From an uncultured Erythrobacter sp. (GTDB lineage Bacteria; Pseudomonadota; Alphaproteobacteria; Sphingomonadales; Sphingomonadaceae), in the NCBI GenBank assembly GCA_947494705.1, contig CANLVN010000002.1, forward strand, positions 744,001-808,000: 64,000 bases of DNA, written 5' to 3'. Made by a program: the position numbers and the translations under genes. The notes below the pieces were generated by a model that saw only the letters and a program-made list of their open reading frames with translations, had not been told where the DNA came from and searched no databases. How positions within the stretch are numbered: position 1 is the stretch's first letter; each line of letters opens with the position of its first letter. Shown here one piece after another: positions 36,305-44,250 of the stretch.

Positions 36305-36586
36305 TCAGGTGCCCGGCGACTGGTCGTCGTCTTCATCGTCGGTGATTGCGATGATGCCACCAACCACAGCAGCAACGCCCAGAATAGCGATGAGAACCGT
36401 GGCACCGCCGTTGCGGCCACCGAGCTCTTCACCTTCGGCGTCGCGGCCCATGCCGGGCTGCGCTGCGGAGGGGGTGTAAACCGGGGTGGAGCTGCTTGCG
36501 CGGGTGTTTGCCTGCACAGCGATAGGAGCGAAAGCCATGCTCGCTGCTGCGGCACTTACCATCACTCGAGTCATTGCTTTCATCAT
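36305..36586 (-). CDS. Small secreted/membrane protein with acidic tail
   Basis: A 93-residue protein with an N-terminal signal peptide (MVSAAAASMAFAPIAVQA, cleavage about residue 26), a polar linker ending GRDAEGEELGGRNG, one transmembrane helix (ATVLIAILGVAAVVGGIIAI) and a highly acidic C terminus (TDDEDDDQSPGT). I know no function for this layout, though similar small proteins occur near exopolysaccharide genes in sphingomonads. It has its own terminator and appears monocistronic. Confidence 0.7.
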   Translation of the reverse strand: MMKAMTRVMVSAAAASMAFAPIAVQANTRASSSTPVYTPSAAQPGMGRDAEGEELGGRNGGATVLIAILGVAAVVGGIIAITDDEDDDQSPGT

Positions 36587-36776
36587 GAAACTGTTCCTCT
36601 TGAGAGTCTGTTACGCATTAATGCCTAGTGCACTGCACCATGATTGACAACCGTTTCCTTAAAAAAAGGCGAAATTCTGCCGCTTCCTCAGGGCATTCCA
36701 CCGAATAGAGGGGCGTAGAGGGGGGTAATGCAGGGCCATCTGTTTGCCTCAATCGTCCGAAGGGGACGAATCACGG

Positions 36777-37280
36777 TCAAGCGCCTTCCGAATCGTCTAC
36801 AACCTCTGGCGAAGGGTCGTCGGCCAGCAGAAGGCTGTAGCGCGAGACATCGCCTCCCGTGACGATCGCTCCTTCGTGAACAAGCCACGCATGGGCTCCG
36901 AAAGGCCCATCCTCTGGCCGTTCCACTCCGATTCTGATTTCGCCATAGGCAGCCTCGGCCTCCAGCCAGTTCTGCGCTGCAACCGCCTGGATGAGGCAAT
37001 CGCTGCGCCACGGTAGGCGATCGGAGAGCCGCGGAAGAACAAAGGCGATTCGCGCAAGTCGCTCGGTTGTGATCCCGGACTGCGGGCCTTTTGTCGCGGC
37101 ACGACGCGCGGCGGCGTTGCGATGGCGGATGTCGCGCGCTTCCAGCCGGGCGAACACGATCCGCGCGCGTACCAGCTCGGCAAACCCGCGCACGCTGTAG
37201 GCAAGTAACCAGCCCATGTCCTTGATGCCGGGCTTTTTCCCCTCTGCGGGGACATGCGGTGATTGCGCGAGATTGGTCAT
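36777..37280 (-). CDS. Lasso peptide B2 protein (leader peptidase, transglutaminase-like)
   Basis: A 167-residue protein of the McjB C-terminal (lasso B2) family. The catalytic Cys95 is in WRSDCLIQAVAAQNWL and His130 is in PFGAHAWLVHEG, with a likely Asp near 144 (GGDVS). It cleaves the leader from the precursor after the leader is delivered by the B1 protein. Start at 37280 gives the family length; the frame is open upstream but runs into the promoter shared with the cyclase gene. It diverges from the cyclase, with an inverted repeat at 37317-37341 between them. The B1 domain is encoded separately at 40888. Confidence 0.88.
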   Translation of the reverse strand: MTNLAQSPHVPAEGKKPGIKDMGWLLAYSVRGFAELVRARIVFARLEARDIRHRNAAARRAATKGPQSGITTERLARIAFVLPRLSDRLPWRSDCLIQAVAAQNWLEAEAAYGEIRIGVERPEDGPFGAHAWLVHEGAIVTGGDVSRYSLLLADDPSPEVVDDSEGA

Positions 37281-37316
37281 GTGCCTAGTACCTACAAAGC
37301 CTATGCCACACTCGCG

Positions 37317-37341
37317 GCGAGGCTGCCAATTGGCACCTCGC
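37317..37341. promoter_or_regulatory. Near-perfect 25-base inverted repeat between lasso B2 and cyclase genes
   Basis: GCGAGG-C-TGCCAA is followed directly by TTGGCA-CCTCGC: two 12-base arms that match perfectly apart from one bulged C at 37323. It sits in the 109-base divergent gap, so one regulator bound here could control both lasso transcripts. No regulator gene is adjacent. Confidence 0.6.
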
Positions 37342-37389
37342 TTGCGTTTCGAAAAAACATCAAACCAACAGAGGCAGTCCCACAGCACC

Positions 37390-39306
37390 GTGTCGGCAAT
37401 TGGAGCCCTGTTTTCCCCTGATGGCATCGCCCCGCAGCGTCTCGATGCGCTGGCGGCCTCGCTGAGCGCACTGCCGCACGACAAGCTGGGCACCTGGACG
37501 CGTGGTCCCTTCGCGCTCGCCGCAGCGATCCGGCACACCAGCGCCGAATCGCGCGAACAGGAGCAGCCGCTGGCCAGCGAGGACAACCGGGTGGCGGTGG
37601 TTTTCGACGGCTACCTTCTCAACCCCGACGATCTGCGCGCAGATCTGGAGGCACGCGGGGTGTGCTTACGAACCCGTTCCGATGTCGAACTGGTCCTGTG
37701 CGCCTATGAGGCATGGGGAGAGCAGTTCGCCGAGCGACTGCTGGGGGAATATTCACTCGTCATCGCCGATACGCGCGTCGGTAAGCTCCTTCTCACGCGC
37801 GACCATCTCGGTTTCATGCCGATCTTCTATCGCGAGGAACGTGGCGGCCTGAGCGTGGCGAGCGACCTGCGGACCATGGTGGCGATCAGCGAAACCCCGC
37901 TCGAGCCAGACCGGCTCTACCTCGCACAGGCCATCGCCAACCAGTGGTGGCTGCGCGAAGCTACTCCGTGGCGCGGGGTTAAGCCGGTGCTGCGCGCGAG
38001 CCTGCTGACATATGACGGCACCAGACTTGAACAGAGAAGTTACTGGGAGCCGCCGACAGAGGTCACGATCCGCTATGCGCGCGACGAGGATTATGTAGAG
38101 CATTATCGCGAAGTGCTGTTCGATTGTGTGAAGCGTGCGTCGCGTTCGGACAGCCCCATAGGTGTTGCGGTGAGCGGGGGGCTCGATTCCTCTTCGCTAT
38201 TCTGCATCGCTGACCGGCTTGAACGTCAGGGCGACTGGAGCGCACCGGGGCTGGCAGGCTACTCGCTCGCCGCGCTCGAGGGCAGCAATGCATACGAACT
38301 GCCCTATGCTCGCGCCGCTGCAGAGCATGTCGACAGGCCGCTGACCGAAGTGCCTTTGTTCGAGCCCGATATAGACTGGTACACCCGTGATGCTGCGTGG
38401 CACCAGGGGCTCCCGATAGTGTCGAACGGTGCGATGATGCTGGGGCTTGACCGTCGGGCAGTCGAAGATGGCGCGCGTGTCATGATAAACGGCAGCGGAG
38501 GCGACGAATGGCTGCAGGGCAATGCGCAATATTTCCGGGAATTTGCCTCAGAAGGCGACATAGCGGGCTTTACAGCTGCCCTTCGCCGCGACGCAGGCGA
38601 GATCGGCTGGGGTGCCGCTTCTCGTCAGGCGTTGCGCCAGGCTGCGGCCGAGCTCACCCCCGCGCCGCTCCGGCGAATGGTGGCTGCGAGATTGCGCGAA
38701 CGCCGGCGAAAGGGAGAGCGTGAGCCGGTCTGGCTTCGTGAGGAATGGCGTCAGGCATTGATCGAAGCGGAAGAAAGCTACAGCGCGCAACTACCGGAAA
38801 ACGGGGTGCGCTGGGCTAAGCTTAATTTGCTGAAAGCGCCTTTCAGCGACCTGACCTACACGCTCATGCAGCGACAGCGCGCCAAGGTGGGCATCGAATC
38901 GCGCCACCCGATGCTCAGCCGCGCTTTCATAGAATTCGCGCTGCGCACACCGGCGCACCTCAAACGGCGAGGGACGACACGCAAATGGGTCCACCGCCAG
39001 GCGATGCAGAACATATTGCCTCCAGCGATCCTCGATCGAACAACGAAGGCTAACTTCACTAACACAGAAATCGACACGCAGCTGGCCGACTTCGTGCGCG
39101 AACATTGGGCCGAGCGGCTTGCCACGCTGTGTGATCCTGAAGGAATAGAGGCGATTCTGAAGGTTAATTTCGCCTCTCCGGAGGGCGATTTCTGGGCTTG
39201 GGAGATTTGGGGCCTTTACGCGTCCGCAGCATTTTTGTATCAGTCTAGTTGCGTAACTCGAACTAACCCTGCCACTGGGGTGCAACAGGACAGGAATACA
39301 AAATGA
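37390..39306 (+). CDS. Lasso peptide cyclase (C protein, asparagine-synthetase-like)
   Basis: A 638-residue class B asparagine-synthetase homologue. The N-terminal Ntn-like domain lacks the nucleophilic Cys (it starts VSAIGALFSPDG), as expected for lasso cyclases that do not use glutamine. The ATP-pyrophosphatase loop is SGGLDSS (about residues 262-268), with INGSGGDEWLQGN further on. The enzyme adenylates the Asp8 side chain and closes the ring on the core N terminus. GTG 37390 is preferred, since residues encoded upstream do not resemble the family. The stop overlaps the precursor ATG (39303-39306), an unusual order with the precursor last. Confidence 0.9.
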   Translation: MSAIGALFSPDGIAPQRLDALAASLSALPHDKLGTWTRGPFALAAAIRHTSAESREQEQPLASEDNRVAVVFDGYLLNPDDLRADLEARGVCLRTRSDVELVLCAYEAWGEQFAERLLGEYSLVIADTRVGKLLLTRDHLGFMPIFYREERGGLSVASDLRTMVAISETPLEPDRLYLAQAIANQWWLREATPWRGVKPVLRASLLTYDGTRLEQRSYWEPPTEVTIRYARDEDYVEHYREVLFDCVKRASRSDSPIGVAVSGGLDSSSLFCIADRLERQGDWSAPGLAGYSLAALEGSNAYELPYARAAAEHVDRPLTEVPLFEPDIDWYTRDAAWHQGLPIVSNGAMMLGLDRRAVEDGARVMINGSGGDEWLQGNAQYFREFASEGDIAGFTAALRRDAGEIGWGAASRQALRQAAAELTPAPLRRMVAARLRERRRKGEREPVWLREEWRQALIEAEESYSAQLPENGVRWAKLNLLKAPFSDLTYTLMQRQRAKVGIESRHPMLSRAFIEFALRTPAHLKRRGTTRKWVHRQAMQNILPPAILDRTTKANFTNTEIDTQLADFVREHWAERLATLCDPEGIEAILKVNFASPEGDFWAWEIWGLYASAAFLYQSSCVTRTNPATGVQQDRNTK

Positions 39307-39431
39307 CCAAGACAATCGAAAAAGCAAAATACGAAGCTCCGCAGCTGACCGTTTTCGGCTCGGTTCGCAACCTGACTGGTGGCAGCGGCACTGCTTTCCG
39401 TGACGGTCTGGTCACGAACGTTCGCCTCTAA
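39303..39431 (+). CDS. Lasso peptide precursor (A), 42 residues
   Basis: The peptide has a leader with the RRE-recognised pattern YEAPQLTVFGSV (Y10, P13, L15, G19), the conserved Thr at position -2 (Thr25, Gly26), and the core GSGTAFRDGLVTNVRL (residues 27-42). Gly1 and Asp8 of the core would form an eight-residue macrolactam, with a tail of eight residues. Phe6 and Arg7 are in the ring; Val, Asn and Arg could act as plugs. AGGA lies eight bases upstream, and the ATG overlaps the cyclase stop. A strong terminator follows. Starting the core at Gly26 would give a nine-residue ring but put Thr at -1, which is less likely. Confidence 0.9.
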   Translation: MTKTIEKAKYEAPQLTVFGSVRNLTGGSGTAFRDGLVTNVRL

Positions 39432-39441
39432 TCTGAGGCGC

Positions 39442-39465
39442 TCGGTAGCTTTTAATCGCTACCGA
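39442..39465. repeat. 8-bp stem directly after the lasso precursor
   Basis: TCGGTAGC (39442-39449) pairs perfectly with GCTACCGA (39458-39465) around an 8-base AT-rich loop. It starts 11 bases after the precursor stop and precedes the terminator, so it may protect the 3' end of the short precursor mRNA. Confidence 0.55.
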
Positions 39466-39477
39466 AACGAAACACAC

Positions 39478-39510
39478 AAAGGCGTCCCTGCGGGGGCGCC
39501 TTTTGTTTTT
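39478..39510 (+). terminator. Rho-independent terminator after the lasso precursor
   Basis: AAAGGCGTCCC pairs with GGGGCGCCTTT (11 bp with one G-T pair) around TGCG and is followed by TGTTTTT. It separates the cyclase-precursor transcript from the kinase gene. Confidence 0.88.
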
Positions 39511-39987
39511 GCGCAAACGGGATTATTGGTAGAAGGCGTTGAAAGTTAACGTATTTTAACCCAGCTACCTTGAGTAAACGAGCCCTTGGCGATCGGGTTG
39601 AGCTTCTGTCACGTCAGGGCCTGGATCGCGCTAGGCCGAAAGCTGCCTACCTTTGTTCTGGCACGCCGACCTGGCTTTTCCTTGATCCGTAGAGAGCCGC
39701 TTTTGCGATAATCCGTGCGCGGATCCGATCGCACCCAATCTCGCGACCTCGGATCGCTTCCTGATCAACGCGCGGTCAGCGCCCACGCCAAAACGAATCA
39801 CCTTGAAAACGCTTGCCGCACATAGGCACGATTTGGGCATCACAGCGCTCGCAGATCCCAATAATTTCGGAAAATCAGGATTTTCGGGCTCAAATGTTGA
39901 AAATTCTACCGATGGCGAGGGGCGCTTTGCCGCAGGCTTGATTCGACGAAGGCTTTCCCCTCGCGCTCACTATGCCTAAGGCTGCGC
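39511..39987. other. Intergenic region before the kinase gene
   Basis: About 480 bases with no gene I can support. I looked for a second YxxP-type lasso precursor and found none. The kinase promoter should lie in the 3' half. Confidence 0.5.
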
Positions 39988-39990
39988 GTG

Positions 39991-40878
39991 ATGGAATGGG
40001 AGATGCACGATCCGCGGGAGCAAAAAGCGCTGCCCGATGATCCTTATGATCGGTGGGTTTCGCCCGAGGGTGTGTGCATGGCCGAGTTTCGCCGCATCGT
40101 TGGGGCGGATCACGAGCCGAGCTATATGATCCGCTTCCCCGGTCAGGCCGATTTCCAAATCGAGAGACCCGCCACCTCAGCCCCTCTTATTGAGGGTTGG
40201 CCAGCGCCCGGCTTCGACGCGGCCAATGTCGGCAATCTGTTTCACAATGCGATCCTGCCAATCCTCGGCAACTACACCGATGGCCTGTTTCTCCACGGCA
40301 GCGCGGTTCGCATCGACGGTGAGGAGCCAGGGGCTATCGCTTTCCTTGGCCTGTCGCGGGGCGGCAAGACCACGCTTGCTGGCGCCTTTGCCAAGGCCGG
40401 GCACGCCTTCATGACGGAAGACGTGATCGATCTTCAGCGCCGCGACGGCAAATTATGGCTTCAGCCCAAACGCTCCAAGCTGCGGCTGTTTGCCGACAGC
40501 GCGCGCCACCTGCTGGGCGAGCAAGTGCGAATCGAGGACGACAACCGCAAGCAGGATGTCGAAGCGGACACAGCGCTTCCCTTTGCTCAAGAGCCCGTGC
40601 CGCTTCGCCAGATTTACGTGTTGGGCACCGATCATGGCGCACCCCTTGCAATCCGCCGCTACAGCTTGCCCGAAGCACTATCCGCGCTCATGCCGCATGC
40701 CTTCATCCTCGACGTCGAGGACAAGCCGCGCCTCAAGGCGCACTTTTCCCGCATGGCTGACCTGTCGCGGGACATTGCCTGTCACGCCCTTGACTATCCC
40801 CGCGATTATGCGGAATTGCCTGCCGTGTGCAATGCGATCTTGGCCAACTTTCACGAGGGGGTCGAAACGGGGGGGTGA
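39991..40878 (+). CDS. HPr-kinase-like protein of the lasso cluster
   Basis: A 295-residue protein with an HPr kinase/phosphorylase-type P-loop FLGLSRGGKTTLAGAFAKAG (about residues 118-137), preceded by GLFLHGSAVRIDG and followed by AFMTEDVIDL, which holds the Mg-binding acidic pair. In paeninodin-type lasso clusters, a related kinase phosphorylates the C-terminal Ser of the precursor. Here the precursor ends in Leu, so the acceptor must differ (Ser2, Thr4 or Thr12 of the core) or the protein has another role. ATG 39991, GTG 39988 and ATG 40003 are all possible starts; TAAGG at 39977 favours the first two. Confidence 0.82.
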   Translation: MEWEMHDPREQKALPDDPYDRWVSPEGVCMAEFRRIVGADHEPSYMIRFPGQADFQIERPATSAPLIEGWPAPGFDAANVGNLFHNAILPILGNYTDGLFLHGSAVRIDGEEPGAIAFLGLSRGGKTTLAGAFAKAGHAFMTEDVIDLQRRDGKLWLQPKRSKLRLFADSARHLLGEQVRIEDDNRKQDVEADTALPFAQEPVPLRQIYVLGTDHGAPLAIRRYSLPEALSALMPHAFILDVEDKPRLKAHFSRMADLSRDIACHALDYPRDYAELPAVCNAILANFHEGVETGG

Positions 40879-40887
40879 ATAATCGAA

Positions 40888-41169
40888 ATGGACCTGAGCG
40901 ACGTTTTTACGGTTTCGAGCGAAGTGGTCGCACGCGAAGTCGGTGGTGAGATGGTACTGCTCGACTTGGCCAGCGGCCAGTATTTCGGACTCGATCCGAT
41001 CGGCGCGCGGATATGGGAATTGCTCATCGCTCGTCCGCACAGCCTCAAAGAACTGACCGACGCGATCGAAACCGAATTCGACGCCCCGCGCGAGCGGATC
41101 GAAGCAGACTTGAAAGCGCTTGCAGCTCAATTGAGCGAGCAAGACTTGATCGTCCCAAAAGCGGCCTAA
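40888..41169 (+). CDS. Lasso peptide B1 protein (PqqD-like RRE)
   Basis: A 93-residue PqqD-like RiPP recognition element. Family segments are VVAREVGGEMVLLDLASGQYFGLDPIGARIWELL and the C-terminal helical wing (IEADLKALAAQLSEQDLIV). It binds the YxxP part of the leader and hands it to the B2 protease and the cyclase. It lies 9 bases after the kinase stop. Its stop overlaps, head to head, the stop of the exporter gene at 41166. Confidence 0.9.
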   Translation: MDLSDVFTVSSEVVAREVGGEMVLLDLASGQYFGLDPIGARIWELLIARPHSLKELTDAIETEFDAPRERIEADLKALAAQLSEQDLIVPKAA

Positions 41170-42869
41170 GCCGGCCTTTCAACTAGGCCCTCACTCCTCA
41201 CCTCGATCACCCTGTCGGCGAGGGCAAGGCTGGCCGGTCGGTGAGTGATAATGACGACAGTGCGCGATTCCAGCGCGCCGACGCAGGCTTCGACAAAACC
41301 CGATTCGCTCTCAAGATCGAACATGCTCGTAGCTTCGTCGAGGATGATGACCGGCGGATCGCGATAGAGAGCGCGGGCGAGTGCGATACGCTGGCGTTGT
41401 CCTCCCGATAGTCTCACGCCATTGTCGCCGATCTCGGTATCGAGCCCGCGCGGCAGAGCAGCGATGAAACTCTCGGCCTGGGCGAGCCGCACTGCGTGCA
41501 TCACGGCTTCTTCGTTGGCGGCGTCTCCCAAGTGATCCTGCGCGAAGACGATGTTGTCGCGGATGGTCCCGTTGAAAAGCAGCGCACGTTGCGGGACATA
41601 GCCGAACTGGCGACGAAGGTCCTGCAGGTCGAGTTCGGCGATATCGATCCCGTCGAGCGTGATCCGGCCCGCATCGGGTTGGTAGTAGCGCAGGAGCAGC
41701 CGCACGATAGTCGACTTGCCCACTCCGTTTTCGCCGGTCAGAGCGATAGTCTCCCCCGCCGCAATCGCCAGTTCAAGCCCGGTAAGAACCGGAGGTCGGC
41801 CCGGATAGGCAAAATTCACAGCCTCGAAACGGATCGTGCCCTGTGCCCGTTCAAGCCTTAGTCCGGCATGCGCATCGGTCGCATATCCAGGCTCCGCCTT
41901 AAGCGCGAGCACTGCTTCGAGCCGCGCCAGCGTCCCTCGCGCCATCTGATACGCGCCATACATGCCGGCGAGTGCGCCGACGGGTCGGGTCAGGAGCGCG
42001 GCGTAGAGCAGGAACGCGAACAGATCATTGGGCGACCCGGACCCCTGCGTAAGCTGCTCACCAGAGACGATCAGCACGCCTATCGCGGCGAGCGCAGCAG
42101 TCAGCGCTACAAGCGGGCCGATCAGCGAATTGAGCCGGGCCTGTCCGACCGCGAGATTGCGGGCCCGCTCCGCCGCCGCATCGAATTCGGCCCGGCGCGG
42201 CGCTTCTGTGGCGAAGGACTTGATCGCGGGCAGCATTTCGAGATCGCGCTCGGCGATCGCGATCAGCTCAACCTCGGCCGCTCGCACCTTCGCCGAGAGA
42301 CTTCTCAGGCGACGCCCCGCAAGTCGCGCCATGACGATGAAGACCGGAATCAGCAGCGGGACGATGAGCGCCATGGACGGGTCGATCCAGAAAAGGATCA
42401 CGACCGCGCCGATGGCAGTCAGGATCATCGCGGGGGCATTGGCGATGGTCTCGGCAAGGAAATCGCTGAGATTGGAAACTTCGTAGGATGTAAGCGCAAG
42501 AATATCGCCGCGCCGCTGCTCGTCGTGAAAGGCGAGCGGCATCATCTGCACATGCGCATAGATGCGTTTGCGCAGCTCGGTCAGGATGCGCGATGAGGCC
42601 ATTTGCGACACGAAACTTGCGGCTATGGTAAGCACGGTGAGTGCGACCAGCACGCCGACCAGCAATGCAAGCGTTTGCGGCAGGCCGATTGCACCGAGCG
42701 CGCTTGCCTCTGCGCCGTCGCCCGACCCTTCTACCACCGCGCCCAGCACCTGCGCTGCGAGCCATGGCACTGCGAGTGTGGCAAGCGAACTCAGCAGCGT
42801 CAGCGCCGCGATCAGCGCCAGCTGGGATTGGAAACGCCGCGCCCATTCGATCCAGAATCGCCAGCTCAT
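41166..42869 (-). CDS. Lasso peptide ABC exporter (D protein)
   Basis: A 567-residue half-transporter: a six-helix membrane domain (LIAALTLLSSLATLAVPWLAA onwards) fused to an ATPase with Walker A GENGVGKST, signature LSGGQRQRIALARAL and Walker B VIILDEATS. There is no N-terminal C39 peptidase domain, consistent with leader removal by the B2 protein. It would export the mature lasso peptide and give self-immunity. ATG 42869 overlaps the stop of the nucleotidyltransferase-like gene (ATGA), so the two are co-expressed and transcribed against the kinase-B1 genes. Confidence 0.9.
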   Translation of the reverse strand: MSWRFWIEWARRFQSQLALIAALTLLSSLATLAVPWLAAQVLGAVVEGSGDGAEASALGAIGLPQTLALLVGVLVALTVLTIAASFVSQMASSRILTELRKRIYAHVQMMPLAFHDEQRRGDILALTSYEVSNLSDFLAETIANAPAMILTAIGAVVILFWIDPSMALIVPLLIPVFIVMARLAGRRLRSLSAKVRAAEVELIAIAERDLEMLPAIKSFATEAPRRAEFDAAAERARNLAVGQARLNSLIGPLVALTAALAAIGVLIVSGEQLTQGSGSPNDLFAFLLYAALLTRPVGALAGMYGAYQMARGTLARLEAVLALKAEPGYATDAHAGLRLERAQGTIRFEAVNFAYPGRPPVLTGLELAIAAGETIALTGENGVGKSTIVRLLLRYYQPDAGRITLDGIDIAELDLQDLRRQFGYVPQRALLFNGTIRDNIVFAQDHLGDAANEEAVMHAVRLAQAESFIAALPRGLDTEIGDNGVRLSGGQRQRIALARALYRDPPVIILDEATSMFDLESESGFVEACVGALESRTVVIITHRPASLALADRVIEVRSEGLVERPA

Positions 42870-44035
42870 CGTGCCACCAGTCGCCGCAATGCCCGGCCCG
42901 CGGAATCGAAGAGATGCCGCACCTGCAGGAGTCGATAGTTCCAACCTGCGAGATGCGAATATTTGGCGCGCAGGTGGCTTTCGGGAGGGAATCCGCGATG
43001 AATCAGCAAGGCGCCGCGTGCCCGCCAGCTTGGCGCGTGAAGGAGGTTTAGCCAGAACTCCTCGGTATCATTATCGGCGCGCGAGTAGGCGGCGATAGCG
43101 GGGTCTTCGCGCTGGGCGGCGAGTGCGGCGAGCGCGGCTTGGGGAAGCGTTGTCCCAAGGTCGTCGGCGGCCTTGCGGAGCGCCTCGGCGACAAGTGGGC
43201 CAACCCCGCGCTGGTCACAGGTGGCGACGAGACTATCCCAGTCCGCGGGTTCCAGCTCTGTTGCCAGAAGGTCGAAATCGACCGACCAGACAAGCCGCCG
43301 TCCCCCCGTTACCTTTTCGTTGCCCTGATAATAGCCGCGCATTTCGTGCCACTTCTGATTGAGCGCTTCGTGGATGATGATCAGCGGCGTGGCGCAGCGC
43401 TGGGCGTAAGCACCGAGTCGGGGCAGGGGGCGGCGGGTGGCGAAGACATCCTCACTCGGCATAACGCGCTGAAGGGCAGGCCGGTCACTGGACGCCCAAT
43501 GCAGGTCGAGCGCATGGATGAAAGCTCCGGCGCTGTTGAAAAGCCAGCCTTCCTGATGCGTCAGGCCATGCGGGTCCTCGTTGCGATACCAGCCCTCCTG
43601 CGCAAGGATCGCGCGAGCCCGATCAAGATCGGCCTGCCGTATCAGAAGGTCGCTATCTCCTCGCCTACGTGCGGCTGGATCCGAGTATAGCGAGTAGGCA
43701 ATTGCAGTGCCTTTCAGGAACACGCTCTCGATACCCGCTTCTCCCAGCCGGTCGACCAGCTTCGATAATGCCGAGCGATGGGTAGCTTCCCAAAGTGCCA
43801 TCAAGCGCGCTTCTTCGCCGACGCGCGCAACGAGGGCATCGGGCCAGGTGCGAAGCGCTTCGCCCGGTCCATGGAAAAGCATTGCTACGCCGTGATAGTC
43901 CAGCCGCGACCAGACCTCCTCGCCTGCGCCGGGATCCGCCCATTCCTGACCATTTGGCCAACTCGCAGGCTCGCCAGCGCGCAGGTGTCGCAGGCTGGCG
44001 CAAAGGAACTCGTCGATGGCAGTGATATCTGGCAT
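42866..44035 (-). CDS. NTP_transf_5-type nucleotidyltransferase-like protein of the lasso cluster
   Basis: A 389-residue protein with the nucleotidyltransferase-5 pattern FLKGTAIAYSLYSDPAARR followed by RGDSDLLI, where the acidic residues correspond to the metal ligands of pol-beta-type enzymes. Proteins of this family recur in lasso clusters that also have an HPr-like kinase, where they are thought to modify the phosphorylated peptide. ATG 44035 is chosen because residues before it do not resemble the family. It is first in the operon with the exporter and diverges from rmlA across a 215-base gap. Confidence 0.8.
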   Translation of the reverse strand: MPDITAIDEFLCASLRHLRAGEPASWPNGQEWADPGAGEEVWSRLDYHGVAMLFHGPGEALRTWPDALVARVGEEARLMALWEATHRSALSKLVDRLGEAGIESVFLKGTAIAYSLYSDPAARRRGDSDLLIRQADLDRARAILAQEGWYRNEDPHGLTHQEGWLFNSAGAFIHALDLHWASSDRPALQRVMPSEDVFATRRPLPRLGAYAQRCATPLIIIHEALNQKWHEMRGYYQGNEKVTGGRRLVWSVDFDLLATELEPADWDSLVATCDQRGVGPLVAEALRKAADDLGTTLPQAALAALAAQREDPAIAAYSRADNDTEEFWLNLLHAPSWRARGALLIHRGFPPESHLRAKYSHLAGWNYRLLQVRHLFDSAGRALRRLVAR

Positions 44036-44250
44036 AGCGCTGCACTGGCTGATCCGGAGCTTCGATGCGGTCCGGTGAGCGTCGTCCCCCTTTAATGCTG
44101 CGCGCGTCCATGCGCTAATTCCCGACATTTGGCCAGCCATGGATAAGCAGGATTCATGCGCTGCGACATTAGCCATTGACCCTTGGTTTCCATGCTGCAA
44201 TGCGCGTTGCTCCGCGACCACACTGACCAGCTTCGCAGAACGAGGGATAC

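Noticed and set aside
36680..36740. Possible short peptide (26 codons) downstream of the B2 gene, considered as a second lasso precursor
   Set aside because: It lacks the YxxP leader motif and a Gly start with Asp/Glu at position 7-9.
39631..39861. 76-codon - strand frame in the gap after the lasso precursor
   Set aside because: No lasso leader motif, no known domain and no convincing ribosome site; treated as chance.
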